Shown here: positions 1 to 9,513 of the stretch, piece by piece | Numbering within the stretch: the stretch's first letter is position 1 | Layout: the number at the start of each line of letters is the position of its first letter | Source of the DNA: Microvirga sp. VF16 | GTDB lineage: Bacteria; Pseudomonadota; Alphaproteobacteria; Rhizobiales; Beijerinckiaceae | Assembly (NCBI RefSeq): GCF_016864375.1 | Contig: NZ_CP069354.1 | Location: 434,001 to 498,000 of the forward strand | DNA: 64,000 nucleotides | Direction: 5' to 3' | Position numbers and translations under genes: made by a program | The notes under the pieces: model-generated | The model's database searches: none | What the model saw: only the letters and a program-made list of their open reading frames with translations | What the model was told of the DNA's origin: nothing

Positions 1-1332
<1,332 letters not shown>

Positions 1333-1344
1333 GTTAAATTAAGC

Positions 1345-1381
1345 AGCATCCCGGAGCCGTGCCTGCACGCTCCGGGATGCT
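1345..1381 (+). other. 13-bp perfect stem-loop between atpD and atpC
   Basis: Arms AGCATCCCGGAGC (1345-1357) and GCTCCGGGATGCT (1369-1381) pair perfectly around an 11-base loop. The sequence after the stem is not U-rich, so it is not a canonical intrinsic terminator. Within a polycistronic atp mRNA it could protect the upstream 3' end after processing or reduce read-through. That would fit the need for three beta subunits per epsilon; this role is inferred. Confidence 0.6.
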
Positions 1382-1442
1382 CTTGTCCAAGCGTATCTCC
1401 CAAACGATTCCCGATCATCGGTCGGGATGATGAGGAGCTCAG

Positions 1443-1844
1443 ATGGCTACCTTCAACTTCGAACTCGTCTCTCCCGAGCGGGTGCTGTTCTCCGGCGAGG
1501 TCGACGCCGTCGTGCTGCCGGCGACCGAGGGCGACATGACGGTTCTGGCCGGCCATTCGCCGGTGATGACCACCCTCAAGACCGGGTTCCTCGTCGTCAC
1601 CAGCACGCCCGGCAATGGGCGCCGCGTCCTCGTGCGCGGTGGCTTCGCCGACGTGAACCAGAACGGCCTTACGGTCCTCGCCGAGCGCGCTCTTCCGGAG
1701 GAGGAGCTGACTCAGGATATCCTCGACCAGGAGATCCTGACAGCGGAAATGCACTACGACGCCACCAACGAACCGGCAGCCAAGCATGCAGCTGAATCGG
1801 CCATCGCACAGCTGCGCGAAGCCAAGGCGGCGCTGAACTTCTAA
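1443..1844 (+). CDS. atpC: F1 ATP synthase subunit epsilon
   Basis: A 133-residue epsilon subunit, part of the central stalk that couples proton flow to catalysis and can inhibit ATP hydrolysis. The N-terminal beta-sandwich is recognisable (FELVSPERVLFSGEVDAVVLP, then EGDMTVLAGHSPVM) and is followed by the short helical C-terminal domain. GAGGAG at 1432-1437 lies 5 bases before the ATG. It is the last gene of the atp operon: an intrinsic terminator follows the stop codon within 10 bases. Confidence 0.97.
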   Translation: MATFNFELVSPERVLFSGEVDAVVLPATEGDMTVLAGHSPVMTTLKTGFLVVTSTPGNGRRVLVRGGFADVNQNGLTVLAERALPEEELTQDILDQEILTAEMHYDATNEPAAKHAAESAIAQLREAKAALNF

Positions 1845-1852
1845 GCTGAAAC

Positions 1853-1876
1853 AACCCGGCCCCGAGCCGGGTTTTT
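1853..1876 (+). terminator. Intrinsic terminator of the atp operon
   Basis: Arms AACCCGGC (1853-1860) and GCCGGGTT (1866-1873) enclose the loop CCCGA and run into TTTTT. It sits 8 bases after the atpC stop and only 7 bases before the next start codon. Confidence 0.85.
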
Positions 1877-1882
1877 CATTTC

Positions 1883-2395
1883 ATGGACCAGACCGCGCCG
1901 CTCATCCTCACACTGACATTCGACGAGCGAGCCTTCGCCTTCTTCGAAGAGAGAAGACGGCGCTACTTTCCTTCCAAGTCCAATTTCATCCCCGCGCATC
2001 TCACGCTGTTCCATGCTCTGCCGGGTGAGCATCTTCCAATCATTCAGCATGACATCGAGACGTGGGTTCCAGGCCAGAAACCCTTCATTCTTGATGTGAC
2101 AGGTCTGCGCTCTCTCGGGCGCGGCGTTGCATATATGCTTGAATCGGCGGAATTGGCACAGCTGCGCCGACATCTTGCCCTGCAATGGATTGACTGGCTC
2201 AAGCCGCAGGACCGGCAGAACCATGATCCGCATGTGACGGTGCAGAACAAGGTCGATCCGACTCAGGCCAGGGCTCTCCTGGAAGAACTGAGCGACAGAT
2301 TCAAGTCGTTTCAGGTTAAGGCCGTTGGGCTCGAGTTGTGGTGGTATCGCGGTGGACCGTGGGAGAAAGTGAGGCGTTTTCACTTTGGTTCGTGA
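1883..2395 (+). CDS. 2'-5' RNA ligase / 2H phosphoesterase family protein
   Basis: A 170-residue protein with the two HxTx motifs that define the 2H phosphoesterase fold (LigT and cyclic phosphodiesterase relatives): HLTL at residues 39-42 and HVTV at 117-120. Family members hydrolyse 2',3'-cyclic phosphate or 2'-5' linkages in RNA or nucleotides; the substrate cannot be read from sequence. The size suits a single-domain enzyme. It starts right after the atp terminator and no good Shine-Dalgarno is visible, since the terminator T-run occupies that position, so expression may need its own promoter or read-through. Confidence 0.8.
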   Translation: MDQTAPLILTLTFDERAFAFFEERRRRYFPSKSNFIPAHLTLFHALPGEHLPIIQHDIETWVPGQKPFILDVTGLRSLGRGVAYMLESAELAQLRRHLALQWIDWLKPQDRQNHDPHVTVQNKVDPTQARALLEELSDRFKSFQVKAVGLELWWYRGGPWEKVRRFHFGS

Positions 2396-2407
2396 AGTCA
2401 CCGCAAC

Positions 2408-2492
2408 GTCATGGCCGTGCTTGTCACGGCCATCCACGTCTTTTCTAGGTGCGTCCAAAGACGTGGATCCCCGGAACAAGTCCGGGGATGAC
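2408..2492. repeat. Family 1 intergenic palindromic repeat, copy 1
   Basis: An imperfect long palindrome bounded by GTCAT (2408-2412) and ATGAC (2488-2492). Inside are two smaller hairpins (ATGGCCG/CGGCCAT and ATCCCCGG/CCGGGGAT) and an inner inverted pair ACGTCTTT/AAAGACGT. It lies in the convergent gap between the 2H gene and putA. Three more copies are at 6210, 18451 and 20658. Confidence 0.75.
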
Positions 2493-2522
2493 GAGAGAAA
2501 GCCAAGGATGCGGTGAGCGGAT

Positions 2523-5500
2523 CTACTCCCCCATCGCAATCAGGTTCGCATTGCCGCCGGCGGCTGCCGTGTTGATCGTCACCGTCTGCTCGGTGGCGAA
2601 GCGCAGAAGGTAGTGCGGGCCGCCGGCTTTCGGGCCAGTGCCCGACAGACCGTGACCGCCGAAGGGCTGCACCCCGACAACCGCGCCGATCATGTTGCGG
2701 TTCACATAGACGTTGCCCACTGACAGAGCCTGCACGACGCGTTCGACAGTGGCGTCGATGCGCGAGTGAACACCGAGCGTGAGGCCGTAGCCAGTACCTT
2801 CGATGGCTTGGATCACCTCTCCAAGACGACCCGCCTTGTAGCGCACCACATGCAGAATCGGGCCGAACACCTCCTGCGCGAGATCGTGCGGCTTGCTGAG
2901 CTCGAAGATATGCGGCGCCACATAGGTGCCGGTGGCCGGCGCTTCGCCTGCGTAATGCACCTTCGCCGAGCGCTTCATCGTCTCGATATGCGCGTCGAGC
3001 TTGTCCTTCGCCTCGCGGTCGATCACCGGCCCCACATGGGTCGAGATCTCGCGCGGATCGGCGATCCTCAGTTCCTGCGCATTGCCCGCGATCATCTCGA
3101 TCATGCGGTCGGCCACATCGTCCTGGACACAGAGCAGGCGAAGCGCGGAGCAGCGCTGGCCGGCGGAGCGGAAGGCGGACATCACCACGTCGTCGGCCAC
3201 TTGCTCAGGAAGAGCGGTGGCGTCGACGATCATGGCGTTGATGCCACCGGTCTCTGCGATCAGCGGCACGATGGCGGCATCCTTGTTCGCGAGCGCGCGG
3301 TTGATGATACGGGCCACTTCCGTCGAGCCGGTGAAGACCACGCCCGCGACGTCCTTGTGCTCGACGAGACGCGCGCCGACGCGTCCGTCGCCCGGCACGA
3401 GATGGAGTGCCGTCTTCGGCACACCGGCTTCATGCAGGATGCGCACGGCAAAATCGGCGATCAGCGGCGTCTGCTCGGCGGGCTTGGCGACAACGGCGTT
3501 GCCCGCCATCAGCGCGGCGCTGACCTGGCCGAGAAAGATCGCGAGCGGGAAGTTCCAGGGCGAGATCGCAACGAACACGCCGCGGCCGCGCAGACGCAGC
3601 ACGTTGCTCTCGCCCGTCGGTCCCGGCATGGCCTCACCCGCACCGAAGAGAGTACGACCCTGGACGGCGTAGTAGCGCAGGAAATCGACCGCCTCGCGCA
3701 CCTCGGAGAGTGCGTCGTCGAGGGTCTTTCCAGCTTCGACCTGCAAAAGGTGAAGCAGCGCGCCGCGCCGCTCTTCCAGGAGATCGGCTGCGCGCTGCAG
3801 AGCCCTAGCGCGGGTCTTTGCATCCTCTCGGCTCCATTTTGCGAAGCCGGCCTGCGCCGCAATCATCGTGCGGTCGGCCACATCGGGAGAGGCTTCCGTC
3901 ACATGACCCACGACGATGCTGCCGTCGATGGGACTGACGAGCGGGCGGGAGGTGCCGGAGGCCGCCTTGCCATCGATCAGCGGCTCCGCCTTGAAGCTCT
4001 GCTGCCCACCCTTCTTGATCTCCGCCAACAGCGCATCGAGCGAGGCCTGATGGCCGAACTCCACGCCCTTCGAATTGGCGCGCTCCGGGCCGTAGAGGTC
4101 ACGCGGCAGCGGCAGCTTGGAATGACGCGCCCGGTCGGCGGATACGATGATGTCGGCTGGACGCTTCAACAGCGACTGGATTGGAACGTCGGTGTCGGCC
4201 GCGACTGACACGAAGGAGGAATTGGCGCCGTTTTCCAGCAGGCGTCGCACGAGATAGGCCAGGAGATCGCGATGACCGCCCACCGGCGCATAGGCGCGGC
4301 AGGCGAGGCCCGGGTTATCCTCCAGGAGCCGCGCATAAAGCGCCTCGCCCATGCCGTGCAGGCGCTGGAACTCGTAGCCCTCCGTTCCGCCGGCGCGCTC
4401 GATGATGGACGCGACGGTGAGCGCATTGTGCGTGGCGAATTGCGGGTAGATGCGCGGGCGTAAGGACAGCATCTTCTCGGCGCAGGCCATGTAATGCAGG
4501 TCCGTCATCGCCTTGCGGGTGAAGACCGGGTAATCGTCGAGCCCGCGCTCCTGGGCGCGCTTCACCTCCGTGTCCCAGTAGGCGCCCTTCACCAGGCGCA
4601 CCATGAGCTGGCGGTCATAGCGCTCGGCCATGGCGGCGATCGCATCGATCACCGAACCGGCACGCTTCTGGTAAGCCTGGATGGCGAGCCCGAAGCCCTT
4701 CCAGTCGGCGAGCGACGGATCGGCGAGCACGGCCTCGATCACCTCGAGCGAGAGTTCGAGCCGGTCTGCTTCTTCCGCGTCGATGGTGAAGTTGAGATCG
4801 TAGGACTTCGCCTTTTGCGCCAGCTCGATCGTGAGCGGCACCAGCTCGCGCATGACCCGCTCGCGGCTCGTGGCCTCATAGCGCGGATGGAGAGCCGAGA
4901 GCTTCACTGAGATGCCGGGACGATTCGGCAGCGGCTCGTTGCCGGCGGAACGGCCGATGGCATCGATGGCGGAGGCATAAGATTCGAAATAGCGGCGGGC
5001 GTCCTCGGCGGTGCGGGCGCCTTCTCCCAACATGTCGAAGGAATAGCGGTAGACGCGGCCTTTCGATGAGCCGGCGCGCTTGAGCGCCTCCTCGATGGTC
5101 TGGCCGAGCACGAAATGGTTGCCCATCACCCGCATGGCCTGACGGGTGGCGGTGCGCACGGCGGGCAGGCCGAGGCGCTTGGTGAGCTGGCCCAGGATGC
5201 TTTCCGGCGTCTCGCCGGGCTGGATGATACGGGCCGTGATGCCGAGCGCCCAGGCCGAGGCCGAGACCAGGAAGGCATCGGACTTCGCCTCGTGACCGGC
5301 GAAATCGGCCTGACCCAGCTTGTCCTCGATCAGCCGGTCGGCGGTGGCAGCGTCGGGCACCCGCAGCAGGGCCTCGGCGAGCACCATGAGCGCGAGGCCC
5401 TCTTTGGTGGAGAGCGCATATTCCCGCAGCATCTCCTCGACGCCGCCGAGGCCGCCGCCCTTGGCGCGGATCGCCTCGATCAGGCGGGTGGCCTGCTCGT

Positions 5501-5621
5501 CGACGCGTTTCTCCCGCTCAGGCGAGAGCCGCGCGCCGGCAAGGAGCCGAGCCGCAAGGGCCTTGTCGTCTTCGGCATAGGGCGGGTTGAAGGGCAGGGC
5601 GGTGCTGGCAGCAGAGCTCAT
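2523..5621 (-). CDS. putA: Bifunctional proline dehydrogenase / delta-1-pyrroline-5-carboxylate dehydrogenase
   Basis: Oxidises proline to glutamate in two steps on one 1032-residue chain. The N-terminal FAD proline dehydrogenase domain shows VRLVKGAYWDTEV near residue 340. The NAD-dependent aldehyde dehydrogenase domain shows the ETGG glutamate near 788 and the catalytic cysteine in SAGQRCSALRL near 823. The frame is open further upstream, but the ATG at 5621 is preceded by AGAGGA and begins a conserved MSSAASTALPFNPPY-like N-terminus. The upstream part would overlap the divergent regulator. No ribbon-helix-helix DNA-binding domain precedes the dehydrogenase, so the protein is bifunctional and not self-regulating, in line with the adjacent Lrp-type regulator. 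Confidence 0.96.
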   Translation of the reverse strand: MSSAASTALPFNPPYAEDDKALAARLLAGARLSPEREKRVDEQATRLIEAIRAKGGGLGGVEEMLREYALSTKEGLALMVLAEALLRVPDAATADRLIEDKLGQADFAGHEAKSDAFLVSASAWALGITARIIQPGETPESILGQLTKRLGLPAVRTATRQAMRVMGNHFVLGQTIEEALKRAGSSKGRVYRYSFDMLGEGARTAEDARRYFESYASAIDAIGRSAGNEPLPNRPGISVKLSALHPRYEATSRERVMRELVPLTIELAQKAKSYDLNFTIDAEEADRLELSLEVIEAVLADPSLADWKGFGLAIQAYQKRAGSVIDAIAAMAERYDRQLMVRLVKGAYWDTEVKRAQERGLDDYPVFTRKAMTDLHYMACAEKMLSLRPRIYPQFATHNALTVASIIERAGGTEGYEFQRLHGMGEALYARLLEDNPGLACRAYAPVGGHRDLLAYLVRRLLENGANSSFVSVAADTDVPIQSLLKRPADIIVSADRARHSKLPLPRDLYGPERANSKGVEFGHQASLDALLAEIKKGGQQSFKAEPLIDGKAASGTSRPLVSPIDGSIVVGHVTEASPDVADRTMIAAQAGFAKWSREDAKTRARALQRAADLLEERRGALLHLLQVEAGKTLDDALSEVREAVDFLRYYAVQGRTLFGAGEAMPGPTGESNVLRLRGRGVFVAISPWNFPLAIFLGQVSAALMAGNAVVAKPAEQTPLIADFAVRILHEAGVPKTALHLVPGDGRVGARLVEHKDVAGVVFTGSTEVARIINRALANKDAAIVPLIAETGGINAMIVDATALPEQVADDVVMSAFRSAGQRCSALRLLCVQDDVADRMIEMIAGNAQELRIADPREISTHVGPVIDREAKDKLDAHIETMKRSAKVHYAGEAPATGTYVAPHIFELSKPHDLAQEVFGPILHVVRYKAGRLGEVIQAIEGTGYGLTLGVHSRIDATVERVVQALSVGNVYVNRNMIGAVVGVQPFGGHGLSGTGPKAGGPHYLLRFATEQTVTINTAAAGGNANLIAMGE

Positions 5622-5639
5622 CGGAAAATCCTCTGGATG

Positions 5640-5649
5640 TTTCCGGAAA
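5640..5649. promoter_or_regulatory. Palindrome in the putA-putR intergenic region, candidate operator
   Basis: TTTCCGGAAA is a perfect 10-base palindrome within the 114-base divergent gap, followed by an AT-rich ATATATGA. Lrp-family regulators commonly bind short AT-flanked palindromes between themselves and their target. Binding here is only inferred from position. Confidence 0.3.
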
Positions 5650-5735
5650 TATATGAGGCCGGCGGGCGTGTTTCGATGGCAAAATCGGCGATGCTGCCTT
5701 AGAAACGGCGGATAAAGTGTCAAAGGGCCGTGATA

Positions 5736-6197
5736 ATGACGGATTTGGACCGGATCGATCGCAAGATTCTCAAGGCTCTCCAGGCCGATGGCCGCATCGC
5801 CACGGTCGAGCTTGCAGAAAAGGTAGGATTGTCGCCGACCTCCACCGGTGAGCGCGTCAAGCGCCTGCAGCGGGAGGGGGTGATTGCCGGCTACGGCGCG
5901 AGGCTCGATCCGCACCGGCTCGGGCTTGGGCTTCTGGTCTTCGTGGAGGTCTCCCTCGACAAGACGACGGCGGACGTCTTCGAGAAATTTGCCGCTGCCG
6001 TAAAGCGCGCTCCGGAGGTTCTCGAATGCCACATGGTGGCGGGCGGGTTCGATTATCTGGTCAAGACCCGCGTGGCCGACATGGCCGCCTATCGGCATTT
6101 TCTTGGGGAGATTCTTCTCGCGCTTCCGGGCGTGAAGGAAACGCGCACCTATGCGGTGATGGAAGAAGTGAAGAGCGACGGCATGCTGCCGGTGTGA
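5736..6197 (+). CDS. putR: Lrp/AsnC-family transcriptional regulator, probable proline-responsive activator of putA
   Basis: A 153-residue protein with the Lrp architecture. An N-terminal helix-turn-helix (LDRIDRKILKALQADGRIA, then LAEKVGLSPTSTGERVKRL) is followed by a C-terminal RAM effector-binding domain ending with the PGVKETRTYAVMEEVK pattern. The GTG two codons upstream is an alternative start. Divergent transcription from putA matches PutR of other alphaproteobacteria, where it activates putA in the presence of proline. The specific name rests on this context. Confidence 0.85.
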   Translation: MTDLDRIDRKILKALQADGRIATVELAEKVGLSPTSTGERVKRLQREGVIAGYGARLDPHRLGLGLLVFVEVSLDKTTADVFEKFAAAVKRAPEVLECHMVAGGFDYLVKTRVADMAAYRHFLGEILLALPGVKETRTYAVMEEVKSDGMLPV

Positions 6198-6209
6198 CTG
6201 CCGCATGAC

Positions 6210-6296
6210 GTCATGGCCGGGCTTGTCCCGGCCATCTCGATAAGAGGGGCGCGGCACCTTTCCAAACGAGATCACCGGCACAAGGCCGGTGATGAC
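6210..6296. repeat. Family 1 intergenic palindromic repeat, copy 2
   Basis: Bounded by GTCAT and ATGAC like copy 1, with inner hairpins ATGGCCGGG/CCCGGCCAT and ATCACCGG/CCGGTGAT and central arms ATCTCG/CGAGAT. It fills the convergent gap between the Lrp regulator and the TerC gene and may act as a two-way transcription block. Confidence 0.75.
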
Positions 6297-6308
6297 GTAT
6301 GAGGTGAT

Positions 6309-7316
6309 TTAACCGGTAACGGTCTCTTCCTCGTTCTTCGTCTTCCAGAGCGAGTAGACGACACCGCCTGCGATCAGGGCGAGAGTCACCCCGAGCGAGA
6401 TGGTGGGATCGAGCTTGCCCACGAGCTGGTTCCAGAAGATCTTGCCGCCGATGAAGACGAGCACCAGAGCCAGGGCGTATTTCAGGTAATGGAACCGATG
6501 CACCATGGCGGCCAGCGCGAAGTAGAGCGCCCGCAGGCCCAGGATCGCCATGATGTTGGCGGTGTAGACCACGAAGGTGTCCGTGGTGATGGCGAAGATC
6601 GCCGGCACCGAATCCACCGCGAAGATCAGGTCCGCGACATTGATCACCACAAGGGCCAGGAAGAGCGGCGTCGCCCAGGTGACGATCCTGCCCGTTTTCG
6701 GATCGGGCTCCCGCACGAAGAAGTGCTGATCGTGCAGGCGGTTCGTGACCCGCATGTGGTTGCGCAGGAAGCGGACGAGCGGGTTCTTCTCGATGTCGGG
6801 ATCGCTCTCGGGTACGACCAGCATCTTGATGCCCGTCGCGATGAGGAAGGCGCCGAAGACATAGAGCATCCACGCGTATTCCTGTACCAGCGCAGCGCCC
6901 AATGCGATCATGATGCCGCGCAGAACGATGACGCCGATGATACCCCACACGAGGGCGCGGTACTGGTATTTCCGGGGGATCGCGAAGTAGCTGAAGATCA
7001 GCGAGATCACGAAGACATTGTCGATCGACAGGGACTTCTCGATGAAGAAGCCTGTGAAATACGAGATGCCCGCGTGCGTGCCGTCTTCGGTCACCAGCAG
7101 GCCGGTCTCGAAGGACCACCAGATATAGGCACCGAAGGCGGCTGCGATGCCGATGTAGAAAGCAGATAGAAGGAGACTCTCCTTCACGCCGAGTTCTTTG
7201 TCCTTTCTGTTCAGGACACCGAGATCGAAAGCGAGGAGAAAAACGACAAGGCTCAGGAAAGCCGTCCACATCCAGACGGGCTTACCCAGCCATTCCATGA
7301 GCAGGAATTCTGGCAT
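6309..7316 (-). CDS. TerC family integral membrane protein
   Basis: A 335-residue polytopic protein of the TerC/Alx family, linked to tellurite resistance, alkaline pH response and manganese export. Eight or nine hydrophobic segments are visible. The family acidic motifs are present: KSLSIDNVFVIS near residues 93-104 and ADLIFAVDSVPAIFAI near 210. It ends in a charged KTKNEEETVTG tail. It stands alone and faces away from the ABC importer. I looked for a yybP-ykoY manganese riboswitch upstream and did not find its conserved core. Substrate is uncertain. Confidence 0.9.
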   Translation of the reverse strand: MPEFLLMEWLGKPVWMWTAFLSLVVFLLAFDLGVLNRKDKELGVKESLLLSAFYIGIAAAFGAYIWWSFETGLLVTEDGTHAGISYFTGFFIEKSLSIDNVFVISLIFSYFAIPRKYQYRALVWGIIGVIVLRGIMIALGAALVQEYAWMLYVFGAFLIATGIKMLVVPESDPDIEKNPLVRFLRNHMRVTNRLHDQHFFVREPDPKTGRIVTWATPLFLALVVINVADLIFAVDSVPAIFAITTDTFVVYTANIMAILGLRALYFALAAMVHRFHYLKYALALVLVFIGGKIFWNQLVGKLDPTISLGVTLALIAGGVVYSLWKTKNEEETVTG

Positions 7317-7616
7317 AACCGGACCTTTGATTGCTTCTGTTCAAGCATCGGCTCCGACATCACAGTCGCATGCTGCATCCTGCCAGAGGGGCCCGGGCGC
7401 CGATGGGTCCAACTTGGGAAGCTCTCTTGTACCCGTCAAGGGTCCGGAACTTAAGAATTTCTGCTCAATTTTACGTCATGTGCCGGTTCTGGAGGCGGGG
7501 TTGCCCGGGCAAGAGACTTGACCCGGAGAGCCGATCTGATTGCATGGTCAAGAACAGGACAGATGGTGAAAAAGAGCGCCACGAGGCCACAGACCATAAA
7601 AACAGAGGTGACGGTG
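7317..7616. other. 300-base divergent intergenic region
   Basis: Lies between terC (leftward) and the ABC substrate-binding gene (rightward). The only clear structure is the perfect palindrome TTGCCCGGGCAA at 7501-7512, which could be an operator. No convincing promoter, RNA or small gene was seen. The frame of the substrate-binding gene is open back to 7518, but the signal peptide and Shine-Dalgarno point to the ATG at 7617. Confidence 0.4.
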
Positions 7617-8654
7617 ATGTTTGCGGATCGTTCGACGAAGGCGAAGTGGGTCAAGGGGATGCTGGCCGGAGCGGCCGTGCTTCTCGGGTCCGCTGCGGCT
7701 CAGGCTCAAACACCCGTGCGGTTCTCCCTGGACTGGCGCTGGGAAGGCCCGGCGGCCCCCTTCGCCGTTGCCATCGACAAGGGCTACTTCAAGGCAGAGG
7801 GATTGGACGTCACGATCGATCCGGCCGCAGGCTCCCGCGAGCCGATTTCCCGCGTCGCCTCGGGCACCTATGACGTGGGCTTCGGCGACGTGAACTCCCT
7901 CGTGCGCTTCCGTGACGAGAATCCCGGTACCGACATCAAGGCCGTGATGGTCATCTATGACCGTCCGCCCTTCGCCATCATTGGGCGCAAGAGCCGCGGC
8001 ATCACCAAGGAGGTGTCGAGTCTCCAGGGCAGGAAGTTCGGCGCTCCGGCTGCCGACGGCGCCTATGCGCAATGGCCGATCTTCAAGGCCGTCAACAAGA
8101 TCGACGATTCCACCATGAAGTTCGAGAATGTGGGCTTCCCCGTCCGCGAGCCCATGCTGGCTCAGGGAGAAGTCGATGCAGTGTTCGGCTTCTCCATGTC
8201 TTCCTACATCAACCTGAAGTCCCGCGGCGTGCCAGCGGACGATATCGTCGTGATGCTCATGAGCGATTACGGCGTCGATCTCTATGGCAACACCATCATC
8301 GTCTCGCAGAAGTTCGCCCAGGAGAAGCCGGAGGCCGTGAAGGGGCTTCTGCGCGCCATCATGAAGGGCGTGCAGGATACGGTGAAGGATCCGTCGAGCG
8401 CAGTGGATTCGGTGATCAAGCGCAACGACGTCGCCAAGAAGGACGTGGAACTCGAGCGCCTCAAGATGGTGCTGGAGCAGAACATGATCACCTCGTGGGT
8501 GAAGGAGAACGGTTTTGGCGGCATCGACAAGGTTCGCTTCGCCAAAGCCCTCGACCAGATCGGCCTCACCTTCACCTACAAGACAAAGCCGGAGGTAGAC
8601 GCCGTGTTCACGGAGCAGTTCCTCCCCGCCGCCGACCAGCGCAAGGTGAACTGA
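7617..8654 (+). CDS. ABC transporter periplasmic substrate-binding protein, NitT/TauT (NMT1/ThiY-like) family
   Basis: A 345-residue binding protein for an importer of small organic compounds. It starts with a Sec signal peptide (KWVKGMLAGAAVLLGSAAAQA, cleavage expected before QTP). The mature part opens with RFSLDWRWEGPAAPFAVAIDKGYFKAEGLDV, typical of NMT1/ThiY and SsuA-like proteins. The ATG at 7617 is preceded by GAGGTG. A hairpin terminator separates it from the ATPase and permease genes. Thiamine precursors, nitrate, sulfonates and taurine are family substrates; no neighbouring enzyme decides between them. Confidence 0.9.
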   Translation: MFADRSTKAKWVKGMLAGAAVLLGSAAAQAQTPVRFSLDWRWEGPAAPFAVAIDKGYFKAEGLDVTIDPAAGSREPISRVASGTYDVGFGDVNSLVRFRDENPGTDIKAVMVIYDRPPFAIIGRKSRGITKEVSSLQGRKFGAPAADGAYAQWPIFKAVNKIDDSTMKFENVGFPVREPMLAQGEVDAVFGFSMSSYINLKSRGVPADDIVVMLMSDYGVDLYGNTIIVSQKFAQEKPEAVKGLLRAIMKGVQDTVKDPSSAVDSVIKRNDVAKKDVELERLKMVLEQNMITSWVKENGFGGIDKVRFAKALDQIGLTFTYKTKPEVDAVFTEQFLPAADQRKVN

Positions 8655-8661
8655 ACGTTCG

Positions 8662-8694
8662 AGCCCGGCTGTGACAGCAGCCGGGCTTTTCTTT
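8662..8694 (+). terminator. Stem-loop with T-run inside the ABC importer operon
   Basis: Arms AGCCCGGCT (8662-8670) and AGCCGGGCT (8679-8687) enclose an 8-base loop and are followed by TTTCTTTT. It looks like an intrinsic terminator placed between the binding-protein gene and the ATPase gene. Partial read-through would give more binding protein than membrane components. Confidence 0.75.
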
Positions 8695-8714
8695 TGACCC
8701 GACGGCATTGTTTC

Positions 8715-9506
8715 ATGAAACCCTTTGTCGACATTCACGACGTCACCCATGTCTATGCGCGGGCCGAGGATGGCTTGCCTGCCGTCAGAAACCTGAACCT
8801 CAAGGTGAGCGAGGGCGAGTTCGCTGCCATCGTCGGCCCCTCGGGCTGCGGCAAATCCACTTTGATGAAGCTTGCCACCGGTTTGCAGTTTCCCCGCGAA
8901 GGCACGGTGATCGTCGACGGCAAGCAGGTGGGCGCGCCGGTCAAGCTCGCCGGCATGGCCTTCCAGAACCCAACCATGCTCCCCTGGCGCACGACACTCG
9001 ACAACATCCTCCTGCCGCTCGAAATCGTGGAGCCGCACCGCTCACGCCTGCGTCGTCACAAGGCGGAATATGTGGTCAAGGCCGAGAGCCTGCTGGAGCA
9101 GGTCGGCCTGAAGGGGCAGGGGCACAAATTTCCCTGGCAACTCTCGGGCGGCATGCAGCAACGCGCCTCGCTCTGCCGTGCATTGATCCATGAGCCGAAA
9201 CTCCTGATGCTCGACGAGCCCTTCGGCGCGCTCGACAGCTTCACCCGCGAGGAGTTGTGGTGCGTGATGCGCGATCTGCATGCGGCGCAGAAGGTCACGA
9301 TCATTCTGGTCACCCACGATCTGCGCGAGGCCGCGTTCCTGTCGGATCGAATCTTCTGCATGAGCGCGCGTCCGGGCCGCATCGTTGCCGAGCGGGAGGT
9401 CGAATTCCCGCGGCCGCGCGATCTCGAGATCACCTACACGCCGGAATTCTCCGCTCTCGTCCACGAATTGCGCGGTCACATCGCGCAGGCGCGCCAAGCG
9501 GCATGA
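8715..9506 (+). CDS. ABC transporter ATP-binding protein, NitT/TauT family
   Basis: A 263-residue ATPase that powers the importer. Walker A is GPSGCGKST near residue 45, the signature LSGGMQQR near 146, Walker B LLMLDEP near 166, and the switch histidine lies in LVTHD. The ATG at 8715 follows a weak ribosome-binding region; seven upstream in-frame codons from 8694 fall in the terminator T-run and are unlikely to be translated. Closest recognisable relatives are SsuB, TauB and NrtD. The permease gene starts 7 bases after the stop codon. Confidence 0.93.
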   Translation: MKPFVDIHDVTHVYARAEDGLPAVRNLNLKVSEGEFAAIVGPSGCGKSTLMKLATGLQFPREGTVIVDGKQVGAPVKLAGMAFQNPTMLPWRTTLDNILLPLEIVEPHRSRLRRHKAEYVVKAESLLEQVGLKGQGHKFPWQLSGGMQQRASLCRALIHEPKLLMLDEPFGALDSFTREELWCVMRDLHAAQKVTIILVTHDLREAAFLSDRIFCMSARPGRIVAEREVEFPRPRDLEITYTPEFSALVHELRGHIAQARQAA

Positions 9507-9513
9507 GAAACCC

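Noticed and set aside
2766..4208. 480-codon frame opposite putA
   Set aside because: Composition-driven shadow of the aldehyde dehydrogenase domain.
7317..7520. Possible yybP-ykoY manganese riboswitch before the TerC gene
   Set aside because: TerC/Alx genes often have one, but I could not find the conserved core on the minus strand here.
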